Shown here piece by piece: positions 37,901-50,345 of a DNA stretch of 64,000 bases (positions within the stretch are counted from its first letter, which is position 1; each line of letters starts with the position of its first letter). Both the position numbers and the translations under genes were made by a program. Source of the DNA: Nilaparvata lugens (Eukaryota > Arthropoda > Insecta > Hemiptera > Delphacidae); contig NC_052509.1 of assembly GCF_014356525.2 (NCBI RefSeq), positions 32,573,852 through 32,637,851 of the forward strand, in the 5' to 3' direction. Under the pieces are notes generated by a model. It saw only the letters and a program-made list of their open reading frames with translations. It did no database searches and was not told the DNA's origin.

Positions 37901-38928
37901 TAATCCAAGCAGCTTAGTCACTGGTAATTTGTCTTAAAAACTTTTCTCTGCCACCATACGTTTGTAAGTGAATCATAACCCTCTGGTTTCAGTATCTCTT
38001 TCTCACTGACCCATTGCATCATCGCAAGCTTTTCTTTGAGCGCATAATTCCAATTACGAAAAAAGCTTTTTGTTCTTGCTCTCTCTTCTGGCAACCTTTC
38101 TTTCGGAATAAGAAGATAAAGGAGGACCAGAAAAACTGTTGGAGCATAGCCCACCATCCTCCCCACCTACATTCTACGGTCGTCTATTCACTTCCTACAC
38201 CAATGAAAACGTGCTGAAGCTCGTAAAAACCGGAAATATACCACACGATAAACGCAATCCAGCGATGCGTTCTTTCTTCTTTTCCACCATCCGTATTCTC
38301 CACAAGTTTATCTCTTCTTCTTCTCAAGCCTTCTTTCCAACTTCCACTTCTTGCCTTCTAGCTTTCTCAGAGGATCAAATCATGAACACCATAAAACAGT
38401 GTAGTAAATTACGTTCCACCCACTACATGACAATCATAATAATTGCAGTGATTTATTGCGATACAATAAAAACAGCAATAGAAAATTGGGTGAGTGACGA
38501 ATCGTAGAGGAAAGATATGATTCTTGATTTATTAGGGATCGGGGGACAATACTTTCCACAAACAAATATAAATCTAGGCCTACATGACAAAAATGTAGAT
38601 TCATATACAACATTATTCACAGATTGCACCAGAAATATAGACTTTATTTCATTTATTTATTCTATTTTGGACGAGTTTTCAATCCTTCATTTCAACTGAG
38701 TGTTTTTCATAACTGATTTAGATTTAATGGAGTTTGACACCTGGGCGAAGGTCTGTCTAGTGACTTCTCTCTGCCACTACATACTTGTCGTTCTGCTAGC
38801 CCAACTTGACACATCTCGTTGTGTTTCTGATAAATCTTCTTTGTCTGCCTGAACGATAATTTTTATTGTGAGGGGATTCAATCCATATTTATGTTAAATC
38901 AAGCTGAAGGAAAATGTTATGTAATACT
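34986..38928. other. Unassigned DNA with a small tandem duplication
   Basis: No recognised gene. At 37372-37436 and 37469-37530 a stretch of roughly 65 bp (around CAAACCGTGATGTAACACATAAG) is repeated in tandem with a short spacer. A purine-rich tract lies at 36490-36690. Short open frames (35002-35349, 38139-38507 and others) show no family motif. The stretch 35040-35370 is more G+C-rich and could be part of a host gene, but nothing identifies it. Confidence 0.35.
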
Positions 38929-39115
38929 AGCAGGTAACCCGTGCACCGCAAGGGTCTATTTTGAAACTTCACAAACTATAAATTGACCGAGTGGAATCTT
39001 GAAGAGTTTAAATAGGCCTAGTAACATCCTCGATTAATTGAGAATCTATATGCAAATTTTCAGGTTAATCAGCTAAGTAGTTTAGACGTGATGATGTGTC
39101 AAACATTATTTTCCT
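38929..39115 (+). repeat. Dispersed repeat Rep-D, copy 1
   Basis: Opens ACTAGCAGGTAACCCGTGC and aligns with 50172-50345 (ACTAGTGGGTAACCCATGC) along some 175 bp, including ATCTTGAAGA, ATTAATTGAGAATCTATAT/ATTAAGAATCTATAT and GACGTGATGATG. A fragment of the same opening may occur at 54353. Non-coding. Confidence 0.65.
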
Positions 39116-39139
39116 ATCCTAGTATGTGTATGAGCCAGT

Positions 39140-39712
39140 TCTTTCCTTTATTATAGTATAGAATATCGGGAGACCGAGCTTGGCTCTGGAAGATAAAAGC
39201 ATAGAAGAATTGTAACGGAAGAGAAAATTATAAATATTTATAGTTTATACAGAAAGATACTATCTAATCATAGTGGATTAATATTAATTCCCAGTGGAAT
39301 GGAAAAATTTATCTCACAAAGGCCCGGATGCACAAAAGCCGGTTAAATGTTAATCCTGATAATTTCACGTGAACCAAATCAGAGAAGACCACTTTGAAAA
39401 GACGGCTTCTCTGATTGGTTCTCCTGGAATTAATCAAGATTGACATTTAACCGTCTTTTGTGCAACCGGCCCCAAGTACCTGATTGAATGATTGCAATAG
39501 TTCAACAACGGACTCATAATGTTGTCTCAGTCCCACACACACATGCACTCGCTCACTCACTTCGATTATCGACAGACGAGAAAATTAACAGCTGTTTCTA
39601 CAAGGATGAATAATTATTATCCTTTCAATGTCCTTCAGAAAGTTTTCTCAGGGATGAGACCTAGTGCAATCAAATTTTTATATTATAAACCAACCTACTA
39701 TGTTCCAAATTG
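39140..39712 (-). repeat. Dispersed repeat Rep-E, copy 2
   Basis: Inverted relative to 1198-1790 and collinear with it. It includes the palindromic segment at 39321-39473, whose arms are GGCCCGGATGCACAAAAGCC and its near complement ending GTGCAACCGGCCC. Non-coding. Confidence 0.7.
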
Positions 39713-40803
39713 AAACCATTGGTTTCGAATACAGTAACTATATTACCCACAGTATGGCCATTGACTGTCACGCTTCTGATTGGTTAGCTCGGTCACATGG
39801 TACAAATCCGCCATTAAGATTCCACACAAACTTTCAAGTCCTATCTTATAGCATTAGCAATTTGGAACTTATCACTTCTTTTACCGATTGTAAACATATC
39901 TTGAACTCACGATGAGTTTGATATAACATTTTTGAAGGGAAATTGATTATACTTTAATACAGGCAATAAAGAGAATTTTAAAAACACTAATAAAGCTTGA
40001 AACATTATTTTTCCTTCCTTCGGACTCATCGCAGACCACTTCTAGAGCTTTCGCGGACAACTTATTGGGAACCAGTGATCTAGATAAATTCCAATTTTAT
40101 TGTATTTCCTCATCCAATTTATTGGATCGAACTTCAAATAATCCAATTTCAAAATACTTTTTGCGGCTCAATTAAATATAACATTTCATGAAATTTTTTC
40201 ACCGTGATTAAGTAGTACGTCTTGACTTCTATTATTGATTCTCTTCAGTACTGAGTACCCTATCCATAACATGTTCAATAATTGGTCAATAGTTACTGAT
40301 ATAATATGGATTTAGAGTTGCATTACCACGAGCTTAAGATTTGAAATATTACTAAATATGGATAATAATGGTAATGTGTTTTCTTTTTCAATTGCTTACA
40401 TGTTTATTAAAATCATTAAGTAGAACTATGGCTAGAACAATTGGCGTTTCCACAGTTTATATCCAATGTTGTGTTTGAAATATTTTCGACAGACTTATTG
40501 GCTGTCAATTAATAAAACAAAATATTTGAATGTAATCTATTGTGATGAGAATTCCATCATATTTCCACAAATAGATATGAGAACTTCATTATTCTTTGTC
40601 AATGGAACAACATTAATTCTGAAAAATCTAGAAGGAAAATTGTTTGGGCTTCAAGGTGCACGAGATTGATATTTTCAGAATCTATATTAGAGACCTAAAT
40701 CATTCCAGTTTTCCCGGTATGCAATGCATAAGTTGACATGTTTTGATGCGAACAAACGAACAAACACAACCCTACTCTCCCTTAGATGATCGAAATCACA
40801 TTG
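39713..40803. other. Unassigned A+T-rich DNA
   Basis: No recognised gene, repeat or RNA. A short frame at 40466-40669 has no family motif. Confidence 0.35.
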
Positions 40804-41889
40804 ATGCCCGGTTGCAGAGTCGACAAATAACGTTGCCCATAGTTAACAGCGCGGACTTGACTATTTAACAGGCCAATTTCGTTGCAGAGAGTTAGCTATT
40901 GTTAGCTATTGCTCTGCCGATAGGTAACAGCGCGCCAACAAACAGGTTTTTCCGTTGCAGAGACGAAAAACCTACAGGCAGATGACGTCATCTCAGGCTA
41001 CAATAACTAAAAAGTGCTCTTTATTTAAATGCCCAAAATCGTGCTTATAAATCCACTATGTATTCGCGCCAAGTGTATTTTAAGGATATGTTGACTTGTT
41101 TGCATGTTCTAAAAGACAGACGAAAATGATCATACATAATAGTTGATTACATTATAATAATGTTAACCATTTGAAACTGTAGACAAAGTAAAAAAAAACT
41201 AAATAAAATATCACTGACTATTCGAGTAGCTTGGGACGAAGATGTAATACAATTTTCAATACTTAATTTAAATAATCAATTATTATTAATTTCAATAATA
41301 AGCACCGTATGCACAGTCATTAGAAATATATCTTGTAAACTGGCTGCTTTGCTTCCAAGATAATTAATATATCAAAAGAAGGCAATGGAATAATTTATTC
41401 TGGTCAAAATGTTTTTTATTAATATTATACAATAATAAATACACCAGTCACTCATTCTACTCCTACCTCTAATTTTATTTCACTTAATTCATTCATTTAG
41501 CTATCAAATAATCAAACTGAAAATAATTACAAATTATTAAGTCTGCAGTTTACGATCTTGATTCGTAACCTCCAAGCATAAACAACACCACAAGCAGACA
41601 GCAGTTTTGTGATAAACAAGCGCCATGTTATGACGTCATCCGACTGGAGGTTTGAAAGAACTGTTCACAGTGATTCTCTTTCCGTTGCCAATACATTAGT
41701 TGAATAGAAGCATACTACGCAAAAAGTGGTATGAGCAACAGTGTGACTTATGTGTGTGTCTTATCAGAGCCATAGCTAACAGGGGTCTGGCAAGCGACTC
41801 TGCAACAAACATCTATTTATGGGCGAGTTGTTAACTAATGGCTCTGTTAACTATGGGTGACTTTATGTTGCGACTCTGCAACCGGGCAT
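40804..41889. mobile_element. Non-autonomous inverted-repeat DNA element, about 1.09 kb
   Basis: Left end ATGCCCGGTTGCAGAGTCG and right end (reverse complement) the same 19 letters. The arms stay similar for about 45 bp (…CCCATAGTTAACAG on both). TGACGTCAT occurs near both arms (40983 and 41632) in a subterminal position. The middle is A+T-rich without a transposase. A related-looking element at the same place in another copy is not available, so the target duplication is not resolved. Confidence 0.75.
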
Positions 41890-43118
41890 AAGTCTCATAT
41901 AACCCCCGTTTGGTGAGTCTCAATTACTTGCTCCTGTTTCAATGCTTTAGGTTATCCTATTTTATAGCTGTGTATATCATTCATCTCAATCCAATTAATA
42001 TTCAATGAAATTACTTCGTATTATTCTAGAATGAAATTTCATTGTATTTCTCCATTATAATTTTTCTATTCCGATAATGTAGTATTCTGTTTAAAATTAA
42101 TATTAATAGTCAAACAATTACACATATGAGTTACTGAGATAAGCTTGTAGCTTTGATTATTTCTTCGTAGTCCTTTTACTGTTTTGAATTGCCTTTTCAC
42201 ATATATTCCGGTAATTTTCATTATTATGCCGATATGTTTTCTATAGTTTGTTAAATCTATGTTTTGATCAGATATCCTCTTATGATAATGAATTCATGTT
42301 TTCTCTTGTATTCCAAACTTCCCAAATTGTAATATTGACCACTCGAGTGAACATCCATAAACATGTTTGTAACTCTTAGAACTATCCTTTTTTCTCCATG
42401 CAGATAAAGTTAGAGAGATTTTGGACCGATTTGACAATAACTGCTAGCAGCTTTCCATTATCAAGATAGGATGCGATCAGATAAGTAGTAGCCAAACAGC
42501 ATTAGGCAGATTGCTGGAGCAATCTGATATCAAGTCCTATGAGGTCTGAGCACTCGATAGTGTTTATCTTGCAGCCTACTCAAGAGTCTCAGAGCATGGA
42601 GCTGGGGTCCAAGCTCAACACACCAGTGAAGGGCTGGGCTGTCATCAGTCATTCTCATATGAACAAAGACTTCCTTCAATATCTGGGAAGGAGACCAGGG
42701 TACAAGATCGATATTCTTGCTTCCCATTCTGATTTATTTCCAATTTGATAAGATAATTCACATGATAATTATGATTGGTCTCATTGGGAAGATGAAAATC
42801 TAATTACAAATTTTGTTTTATCTCATGTACGGTCAGTCGGCCACGGCTTGATAAGACATAATCTTCAATATTATTGAAACATTAATCAGAATTTTTCGAA
42901 AGCTGTGGAGATTATTTTCAATTGGTGATTTTTTATCCTGCACTGTTTCTGTATAAGGTATTTCACCAGAGGAGACTAGGAAGAAGATCAGGTAGGTGAA
43001 ATTTCATCTTATGGCAGTTTGTATCAATTATTCAGTCATTTACAATATAATTATAACCATCATTTGAGAAGGCACAACAACAGGTTTATGCACAAAACTG
43101 TCCCTTTCATAATTTACC
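41890..43118. other. Unassigned DNA, possible host exon region
   Basis: At 42395-42403 a pyrimidine-rich run followed by CAG looks like a splice acceptor, and 42540-42740 is open on both strands, but neither frame resembles a known protein. Not called as a gene. Confidence 0.3.
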
Positions 43119-43338
43119 AGCCGTCAGGCTCGCTTCGCTCGCCTTATCCGTCTAGCCAGGGGGATCCGCCCCTTGGACCCCCGACTGGATCGTCCAAGAG
43201 TGAGATCAGCAGGCTCGCTTCGCTCGCCTGCATTTTTCATTTGAGCATTTTTATCATAAATGTTACGACGATCCAGTCGGGGGTCCAGACTAAACGTCTG
43301 GCTGAACGGATATGGCAAGCGAAGTGAGCCTGACGGCT
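43119..43338. mobile_element. 220-bp inverted-repeat element (MITE-like)
   Basis: Arms begin AGCCGTCAGGCTCGCTTCGC on the left and, as reverse complement, AGCCGTCAGGCTCACTTCGC on the right. A second inverted pair lies inside (CCCCCGACTGGATCGTCC and GACGATCCAGTCGGGGG), and GCAGGCTCGCTTCGCTCGCC occurs again internally at 43210. G+C content is well above the surroundings. No coding capacity. Confidence 0.8.
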
Positions 43339-43359
43339 AGTAATATAATATTCCCAGGA

Positions 43360-43775
43360 ATAGCTCTGATTGGAGTAGCTGTGCCCAATCAATTTTTCCG
43401 CGAAAAATGCATTTCAGTCTTCAACTTGGTGCCAACCTAACAAAGTCAATTCAACTTAATGCCAACCCGACAAATTATTAATTTAGTTACCAGTTAACAA
43501 CTGTTTCGAAGAGGTACTCTCTCTAGATTAAAGTTCTATATTAACATAATTATGGTATGGACATTTTTCAATGATAGTCAAGAGAATAAGAAGAATATAC
43601 ATGCTAAAAGACGAATTTTAAACCTTTTAAAAACCACCCTTAGAGTTAAAATATTGCCAAAAGATTTCTTAGTGCGCCTCTAAAGGGCCAACTGAACATA
43701 CCTACCAAATTTGAACGTTTTTGGTCCGGAAGATTTTTAGTTCTGCGAGTGAGTGAGTGAGTGCCATTTCGCTTT
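43360..43775 (+). repeat. Dispersed repeat Rep-C, copy 1, with GTGA tail
   Basis: Aligns with 58937-59376 over about 420 bp: ATAGCTCTGATTG, CTTCAACTTGGTGCCAACCT, AACTGTTTCGAAGAGGTACT, GAATATACATGCTAAAAGAC, AAAGATTTCTTAGTG. It ends in a GAGTGAGTGAGTGAG run. Both copies are on the plus strand. A simple-sequence 3' tail is typical of LINE or SINE 3' ends; the class is inference. Confidence 0.75.
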
Positions 43776-43801
43776 TATTTATATATATATATAATATATA
43801 T

Positions 43802-43835
<34 letters not shown>
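43776..43835. repeat. AT-dinucleotide tract used as insertion site
   Basis: A TA-rich microsatellite immediately left of the mariner-like element; it resumes on the right side (46195-46204). Confidence 0.85.
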
Positions 43836-46194
43836 CAGGGTGTTTCAGAAGTAGTGTCGAGAATTTTAGGGTATTGTACCTGGATGCTAGGAGACTACAA
43901 ATGTCATATTTGAAGTGTCCAAAACTCAGCGGTTATCCTTATAGCTGCCATTTTGTTTTTTTCACTTAAAAATTTTTATCTCAAGAACGAAATGTTGTAT
44001 TGATCTGAAATTTGGCATGAATATTTATGCTATAAAGACTCAACTATAAAAAATAAAAAAAAAATTTTCGTTGGAATTTTTCAAAATGGCGGCCATTTTA
44101 AATTTTTGATGGCGAATATCTCGAAAACCGTCCATTTTACAGAAAATTTACAAGAGACAAAAAAGTTAGCAAATTTTTTCACGATTCCAATGATACCTAA
44201 TTTATCAAGATTGGTCGAAGAATAACAGAGAAATTAATTTTTTCGTACTGCATGCATGACCACTCATCACCATTTAAAGATCAATATTAATTTTTTAATT
44301 CCAGATGTATTTAAGATGAAGCTTTGAAACTCGGTATGGCTCCATATGGGCAAACAGATGATTTTACAATGGTTTTCAGATGATAATGTTTGTCTTGTAA
44401 AAGTATTGTTGTTTCATTAAAAGTAAAGAACCAGATGTAGTGCTTCCTATTTCTTAGTCTCACGTTTCCTAGGTCTTATTTCTATCTTAAATTTCCAGTT
44501 TCAATATTTTCTTACGTTGCTTCTACACAAATATTTAATTATTGTAATGGAATTTAGTTCGCTGGAGTACACCGATATTCACTTCATGTATGGAGCAGCT
44601 CTTGGCAATGCGACCGAAGCAAGAAGAATGTATGCAGCTGCATTTCCAAACCGCTGTCTCCCTTCCGACAAGGTGTTCACAAGAACTCACAATCGGCTGA
44701 GAGAAGTTGGTTCATTTGAACGGAACAGGGTAATTGCTGGTAGGCCTCGAGCAGTTCGAAATGTTGCTTTTGAAGAGGAAGTATTGCAGAAATTCGATTT
44801 CAATCCTAGAACGAGTACGAGAGCAGTTGCAAAGCAAATCAATTCAAGTGCTTCTTCTGTGTGGCGTGTACTAAACAAGGAAAGACTTCACCCCTTCCGC
44901 TTTCAAAAAGTTCACTCATTGGTTGAACGCGACTATGAGCCAAGAGTAAACTGTGCCCGTTGGTTTCTTCAGCAAGACATTATCCAACCAAATTTTCTAG
45001 AAAATGTGTTATTTACCGATGAGTCCAGCTTTACAAGAGAAGGAATCTTCAACTCTCGCAACAGTCACGTCTGGGCCTTAGACAATCCTCATGAGGTCAA
45101 AGTGCGTGGTTATCAGCATAGATTTTCGCTGAATGTTTGGACGGGTATCTTAGGTAATCGCGTGATTGGACCATACATTCTTCCTAATCGTCTGAATTCT
45201 CCCACGTACATTACTTTTTTAAGAGACATACTACCAGAACTTTTGGAAGATGTGCCTCTTGCAAACAGATATAATATTTGGTTTCAACATGATGGTGCCC
45301 CTGCTCATTTCGGAAATGTTGTTACGGACTTTCTGAACATGACCTATCGTCAGCGGTGGATTGGGCGGGGTGGACCAGTACCGTGGCCCGCACGTTCACC
45401 TGACCTCAACCCTTTAGATTTTTTTTCTGGGGCCATATGAAAGACCTTGTTTACAGCACGCCAGTAGAAAACGAAAAAGACCTTGTGGCAAGAGTGGTTG
45501 CTGCAGCAGGTGCCATTCAAGATGATGAAAATGCTTTTATAGCAGTTCGACGGTCCATGATTGAAAGGTGCAGACTGTGTAATCAAGTTGAAGGACGGCA
45601 TTTTGAGCAATTGCTGCATTAGTATCAGTGAACCGATTTGAGTGAAATTAATATTTTTCAATGTAAAATAAAATTTGGAGGAAAGTTATTCTTGTATATT
45701 TCTGTAATAAGAACGGTTTTCATGAAATTATAAAAAAAATTAATATTGATCTTTAAATGGTGAAAAGTGGTCATGCATGCAGTACGAAAAAAATTAATTT
45801 CTCTGTTATTCTTCGACCAATCTTAATAAATTAGGTATCATTGGAATCGTGAAAAAATTTGCTAACTTTTTGTCTCTTGTAAATTTTCTGTAAAATGGAC
45901 GGTTTTCGAGATATTCGCCATCAAAAATTCAAAATGGCCGCCATTTTGAAAAATTTCAACGGAAAATTTTTTTTTATTTTTTATAGTTGAGTCTTTATAG
46001 CATAAATATTCATGCCAAATTTCAGATCAATACAACATTTCGTTCTTGAGATAAAAATTTTTAAGTGAAAAAAACAAAATGGCAGCTATAAGGATAACCG
46101 CTGAGTTTTGGACACTTCAAATATGACATTTGTAGTCTCCTAGCATCCAGGTACAATACCCTAAAATTCTCGACACTACTTCTGAAACACCCTG
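43836..46194 (+). mobile_element. Mariner-like transposon, 2,359 bp, 461-bp terminal inverted repeats, TA flanks
   Basis: Ends CAGGGTGTTTCAGAAGTAG on both sides, followed inwards by inverted repeats of about 461 bp (43836-44296 and about 45733-46194) that differ by about ten changes only, all in the inner two thirds. TA stands on each side (43834-43835, 46195-46196), as expected for the IS630-Tc1-mariner superfamily. The inverted repeats contain pairs of GCGGCCATTTT-type and ATCTCGAAAACCGTCC motifs. One transposase gene fills the centre. Confidence 0.93.
44547..45622 (+). pseudogene. Mariner-like (DD41D) transposase, frame break near the C-terminus
   Basis: From the ATG at 44547. An N-terminal helix-turn-helix region includes MYGAALGNATEARRMY and RTSTRAVAKQINSSASSVWR. 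The catalytic triad is D158 (LFTDESSF), D249 (WFQHDGAPAHF) and D291 (SPDLNPLDFF). There are 41 residues between the second and third D, so by count it is a DD41D enzyme, the spacing known from the rosa group. Just after D291 the frame is lost in a run of eight T (45419-45426); a single T loss explains it. The remainder (GHMKDLVYSTPVE... EQLLH) is in another frame and ends at 45622. The enzyme would cut and paste the element at TA. As it stands, the product ends at residue 297. Confidence 0.9.
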
Positions 46195-46352
46195 TATATA
46201 TATATAGAAGATACTACAATCCAGATCAAAATCTAGGTCTATCACTTACAAAATCAACCATTTGATGTAGGAATACGGTAAAATTTTATCTGATGGTGGA
46301 TTATGATGCTAATTTCATAATTAGCATTAGCATAAATTATTAATTTCGAGTC

Positions 46353-46355
46353 CCA

Positions 46356-46396
<41 letters not shown>
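46353..46396. repeat. ATT microsatellite
   Basis: About 14 uninterrupted ATT repeats. Confidence 0.9.
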
Positions 46397-46397
<1 letters not shown>

Positions 46398-46500
46398 GCA
46401 TTGATTATTATTATGCGAGTCCAATGATAGTGAATCTATCTAATGAATTACTATTGTAGTTAACTTTCCATCAATAATTTCGAGATTTTCTGATGTATAA

Positions 46501-46704
46501 TATCATAGCCACCTCTAATACAAGGCCCCGGCCTACGATATTGCAACGTCGCAGTGTAGGCCTAGTATCTAATACATGATTGGTGAAAAAGATTTTTAAA
46601 AATACCAGCTGATCTTTTTCACCAATCATGTATTAGATTCTAGGCCTACACTGCGACGTTGCAATATCGTAGGCCGGGGCCTTGTATTAGAGGTGGCTAT
46701 GATA
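46501..46704. mobile_element. 204-bp near-perfect hairpin element
   Basis: Two arms of about 93 bp, complementary at nearly every position (TATCATAGCCACCTCTAATA at the left, its complement at the right), around a loop of about 18 bp. Arms are G+C-rich in part (CAAGGCCCCGGCCTACG). It is a fold-back MITE-like element. Both strands would give a long perfect stem if transcribed. Confidence 0.9.
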
Positions 46705-49700
46705 ATATTGTATTGATCCCAGCTTCATAACAGACTGGGCTTTCTCAATAGAGCTTGTTGCTATATAATACGTTGTTGCTCATAAGTAGTTGTATAGTAG
46801 CCGCAAAAGACGGCAAGGAGAAGGGAGAGCAAGGTGATATGGAGAAGAAGCAGAAGTTCGAGAAGAAGAAGATGGAGAAGAAGAGAGGAGACGGAGGCAG
46901 TTTTTCAACAAAACTCCCTAAATCACAACGTGTTTGTTCGGCAGAAGGGAGATGTAATAACAAAAAGGAAATCTTTTCTGAAATGCGATCAAGAAGAATC
47001 GGTTTCCAGATAAGGCTGATAGGTAGGCTCTGCTCTGCTGTGGCTACAAGGACTGGCAACACAATTAGGGCCAAGGCAGGTCCACCCACCGCGAGCCACA
47101 AGCTGCCCCAAAGCAAAAGTTTCAACTGGAAGAGTTTCGATAGTGAACAAGGAAGGAGAAAGAAGAAGAAAAGAGAATGAGGAGGAAGAACAAGAAGAGG
47201 AAGGTGAGGAAGAAGGTTGTTGAAAAGGAGCACAGTGATGGATGAATGACCAAAGAAAGTGATAAGTTATTGAGTTTATGAGGCAAGATGCGGGAACTGA
47301 AAACTTCCTGATATCAAGGTTTGTACCAGGCTACAACACATATTGGAAGAAGAATAAGAAAAACTTGAAGAAGAATAATTCAAAAGAATGAAAGTAGGAG
47401 AAGTAGGAGGATGATGTGGAGGAAGAGGTGGAGGAGTAGGAGGTTGAAGGCGAGTGCTCCACTCGTGTGTGAACTGGCAGAGACTGGCAGAGACTTTCAC
47501 ATACAGTAATGTTATTCTTTTTGCCCTCCTTATCGCTTCTTTCTTTATCACATGCTTTCTCTCATTCACTTATCACTGTCTCAGTTTTTCTGCTACCCAG
47601 AGCACTCACTATTTTTTTCCAATCACTGTTCTCTACTGAACTCGAAACAGTATTACTCTCACTTTATTAGAGCCTATTGAACCAATTCTTGCACTAATGA
47701 AAAATACAATAAGACAGAGTAGGCCTATGCTGTACATTTCTTTGTTGATGGTGTGGATTGAGCGTGGAATGATAGCCAGTTTATTCCGCAAAATGTGGGA
47801 ATTGTTGTTCGATAATTCGTTTTAAATAATCATATAATAATAGATTTAACTGGGTAATTTATTCGGATTGGGAATTTCACCTATATCTCGTTTTCATTGG
47901 TCAGGGACGCAATGTTTCAACTATCTTTTTCGGTATCCAATAGAGAACGTTTTCTTCCTTCCAATGGTGCACAAAGTATTGTTTCTGGAACTCGCTGATC
48001 ATTCCACAATACTAATCTCAATTTCATGAATACCATAATATTAGTAGCCTCGACTAAACAAATAATTATCAATTTCCTCAATAAATTTAGTTACAACTAT
48101 AAAGCTGAGAATTTCCGTACCGTTTTGAAAATACGTAAAAATAACTCTTCGATATAGAAGAGATTGGAACTAGAGTTGCTCTTAATAAAGACAATTATTC
48201 AATTCAATCCATCCAATCTTGTTAAACCTCTCTTTCATCATTATCCTTTTCAAAAGTGCATTCGAATATCTTATTTCTCATTTCTAAGCTCACACTTCAT
48301 CAAGCAATATTGATAGAGTTATCAAATTCATCGTGGATCTCCATGTTCAAATAGTATAATAAGTCCAGTATTGATATCTACAGAACCAGTATAACATGGT
48401 CTTTCTCGCTCGGTACTTTGGTTTACACTTGGTGAATCGCTTCATATAATAAGCACTTACTTATCTCAATTGGTAAAATTATTGGTATGCACCGCAATAG
48501 AACCAGATTTTCAATGATCGTAATGCTTCTATGGATTTGAACTCCAATTATCACCATCGTTTTCTCTATTTCACTCTCTCCCTTCCTCTTACTAAGTCGC
48601 GGAATGGAATATTGTATAGAAGCAAGCAAACACACTTGCAAATATATGAGAGCGTGAAAGTGTGATACACACGAAAAGATTCAGCCAAAACGTGATGCGG
48701 TTTGCACATGGCTAATAAAATATGTTACTGCGCATGTCAAGTTAACTTACCACCCACATACTCTTACATACAAACGTATCATCCACTCACACACACACAC
48801 AGACCCGAAACCTCATACTATCACACACCCACACATAGGACTAACTTTCCCGCCAGTGCGATCAAAAGAAAACCTGTTTTCTAATATTAAAGTTGCCGCC
48901 TTCATTCTTCCTTGGTGGCGCACAACCGAATACCAAATGGATGCTGATGCAGGAGTCGGAAAGAAAGAAAGAGGATAGTGAAGTTGGGAAAGTTGATCAG
49001 AAAGAAAGAAGGGGCTAGCTCACCCCTTTCACCCAACCACAAAGAAGCCTATTGCCAAGTTGGGCGTGAGGAAACAGATGCTATCAATCAACCTCCATTA
49101 TATTATCCACTTCAAACTTTGTCGGATCAAAACTTTATCATTCCACTCTCACCGACAAGCATTTCTTTTTGCTGTGTTATGGAGATCGTTGAAAATGACC
49201 AGCCAACTCGCTGTAAACAATTTATTAGTATGTTCTGCAGTATTGAAGTTCATTGCTACACATATTATGACATTTTATCAAAATGTTCAAGTTGGGATGG
49301 AGGTATTGGGTGAAACTGATTACTTAGAAATGAAATTACAATTATTTACAGAATGGAAAACTGGACTTGATTTGATAATTTTACTAGATTAATTGAATAA
49401 ATCATCACACAAATTCAATGATGAAAATTAATTTTACTTAGGAAATATAAATTTGTCATTGATCCAATCGAACAAAGAGGAGAACAGTAAACATTTAAAA
49501 TTCTTAGTCATTACATTCTGGGAGAGTTAATTTGATTCAATTCATTTTAATGTCGTAAATATTAGCATGGTACTTAGCAATTAGTATTAGTATCACATTT
49601 CACATGGGGCCTACCAAAGGTCCATCATCCGTTATATTTCATTCCATCCTGCCTTCTTCAGTCTCCTTACTGACCTAATATTTAAAGTGGAACTCACTCC

Positions 49701-50171
49701 ATAATGACAGTGAAGAAAGATGGGATTGCCGATTCTATGCCTTGCTATTACTTACTATAGAAGATAGCTGATTCCAGTATATGTGACATAATATTAACTG
49801 TTCATTCTTATTTCAAACACTCTTATTTTATTGCTCAAAGAAATATTTTACAATGATAATATAATAATAGATTTTCATGATAGAGATACAATATTTTGTT
49901 AATAAAATATATTATTTCTAACTTGTTGGAAAACACGAAACAAGAAGATAGCATAAACAATGTTAATCAAATAATGCTGCCGTTATAGCCTGAACATTAT
50001 ACTAGTTTTCCACACTTCATCCTGTTTTTGAACTCAAAATAAGCCTAATTAAAGTTTCCTTCATTATCTTAGCTCAAGTCTCTTCGATCACATTTATATT
50101 TAAATAGAATATTCAACTTATCATGATTTCTACACACAGATATGACACAAACTTTTTTTTCTCCATATATT
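46705..50171. other. Unassigned DNA with purine-rich tracts
   Basis: 46795-46920 and 47140-47460 are A/G-rich on the plus strand (GAAGAAGAAG runs), and frames there on both strands (for example 46755-47180) are compositional. A fragment related to the 53.4-kb inverted-repeat element lies near 49685-49730 (GTGGAACTCACTCCATAATG). Nothing else was recognised. Confidence 0.35.
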
Positions 50172-50345
50172 GTATACTAGTGGGTAACCCATGCTCATCA
50201 AGGGTCTAATCAAAAACTTGACCTAATGAAATCTTGAAGAATTTGAATTAGTCCTATAACCATCCTCGGTTAATTAAGAATCTATATACAAAAAATGTGA
50301 ATTTATTCAGTCCAGTAGTTCTGACGTGATGATGGTCCATCAATC
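50172..50345 (+). repeat. Dispersed repeat Rep-D, copy 2
   Basis: Counterpart of 38929-39115, same orientation, moderately diverged. Confidence 0.65.

Noticed and set aside
46755..47233. Overlapping frames of 141 and 162 codons on opposite strands
   Set aside because: They lie in purine-rich sequence; Lys/Glu-rich and Leu/Phe-rich products are expected from composition.
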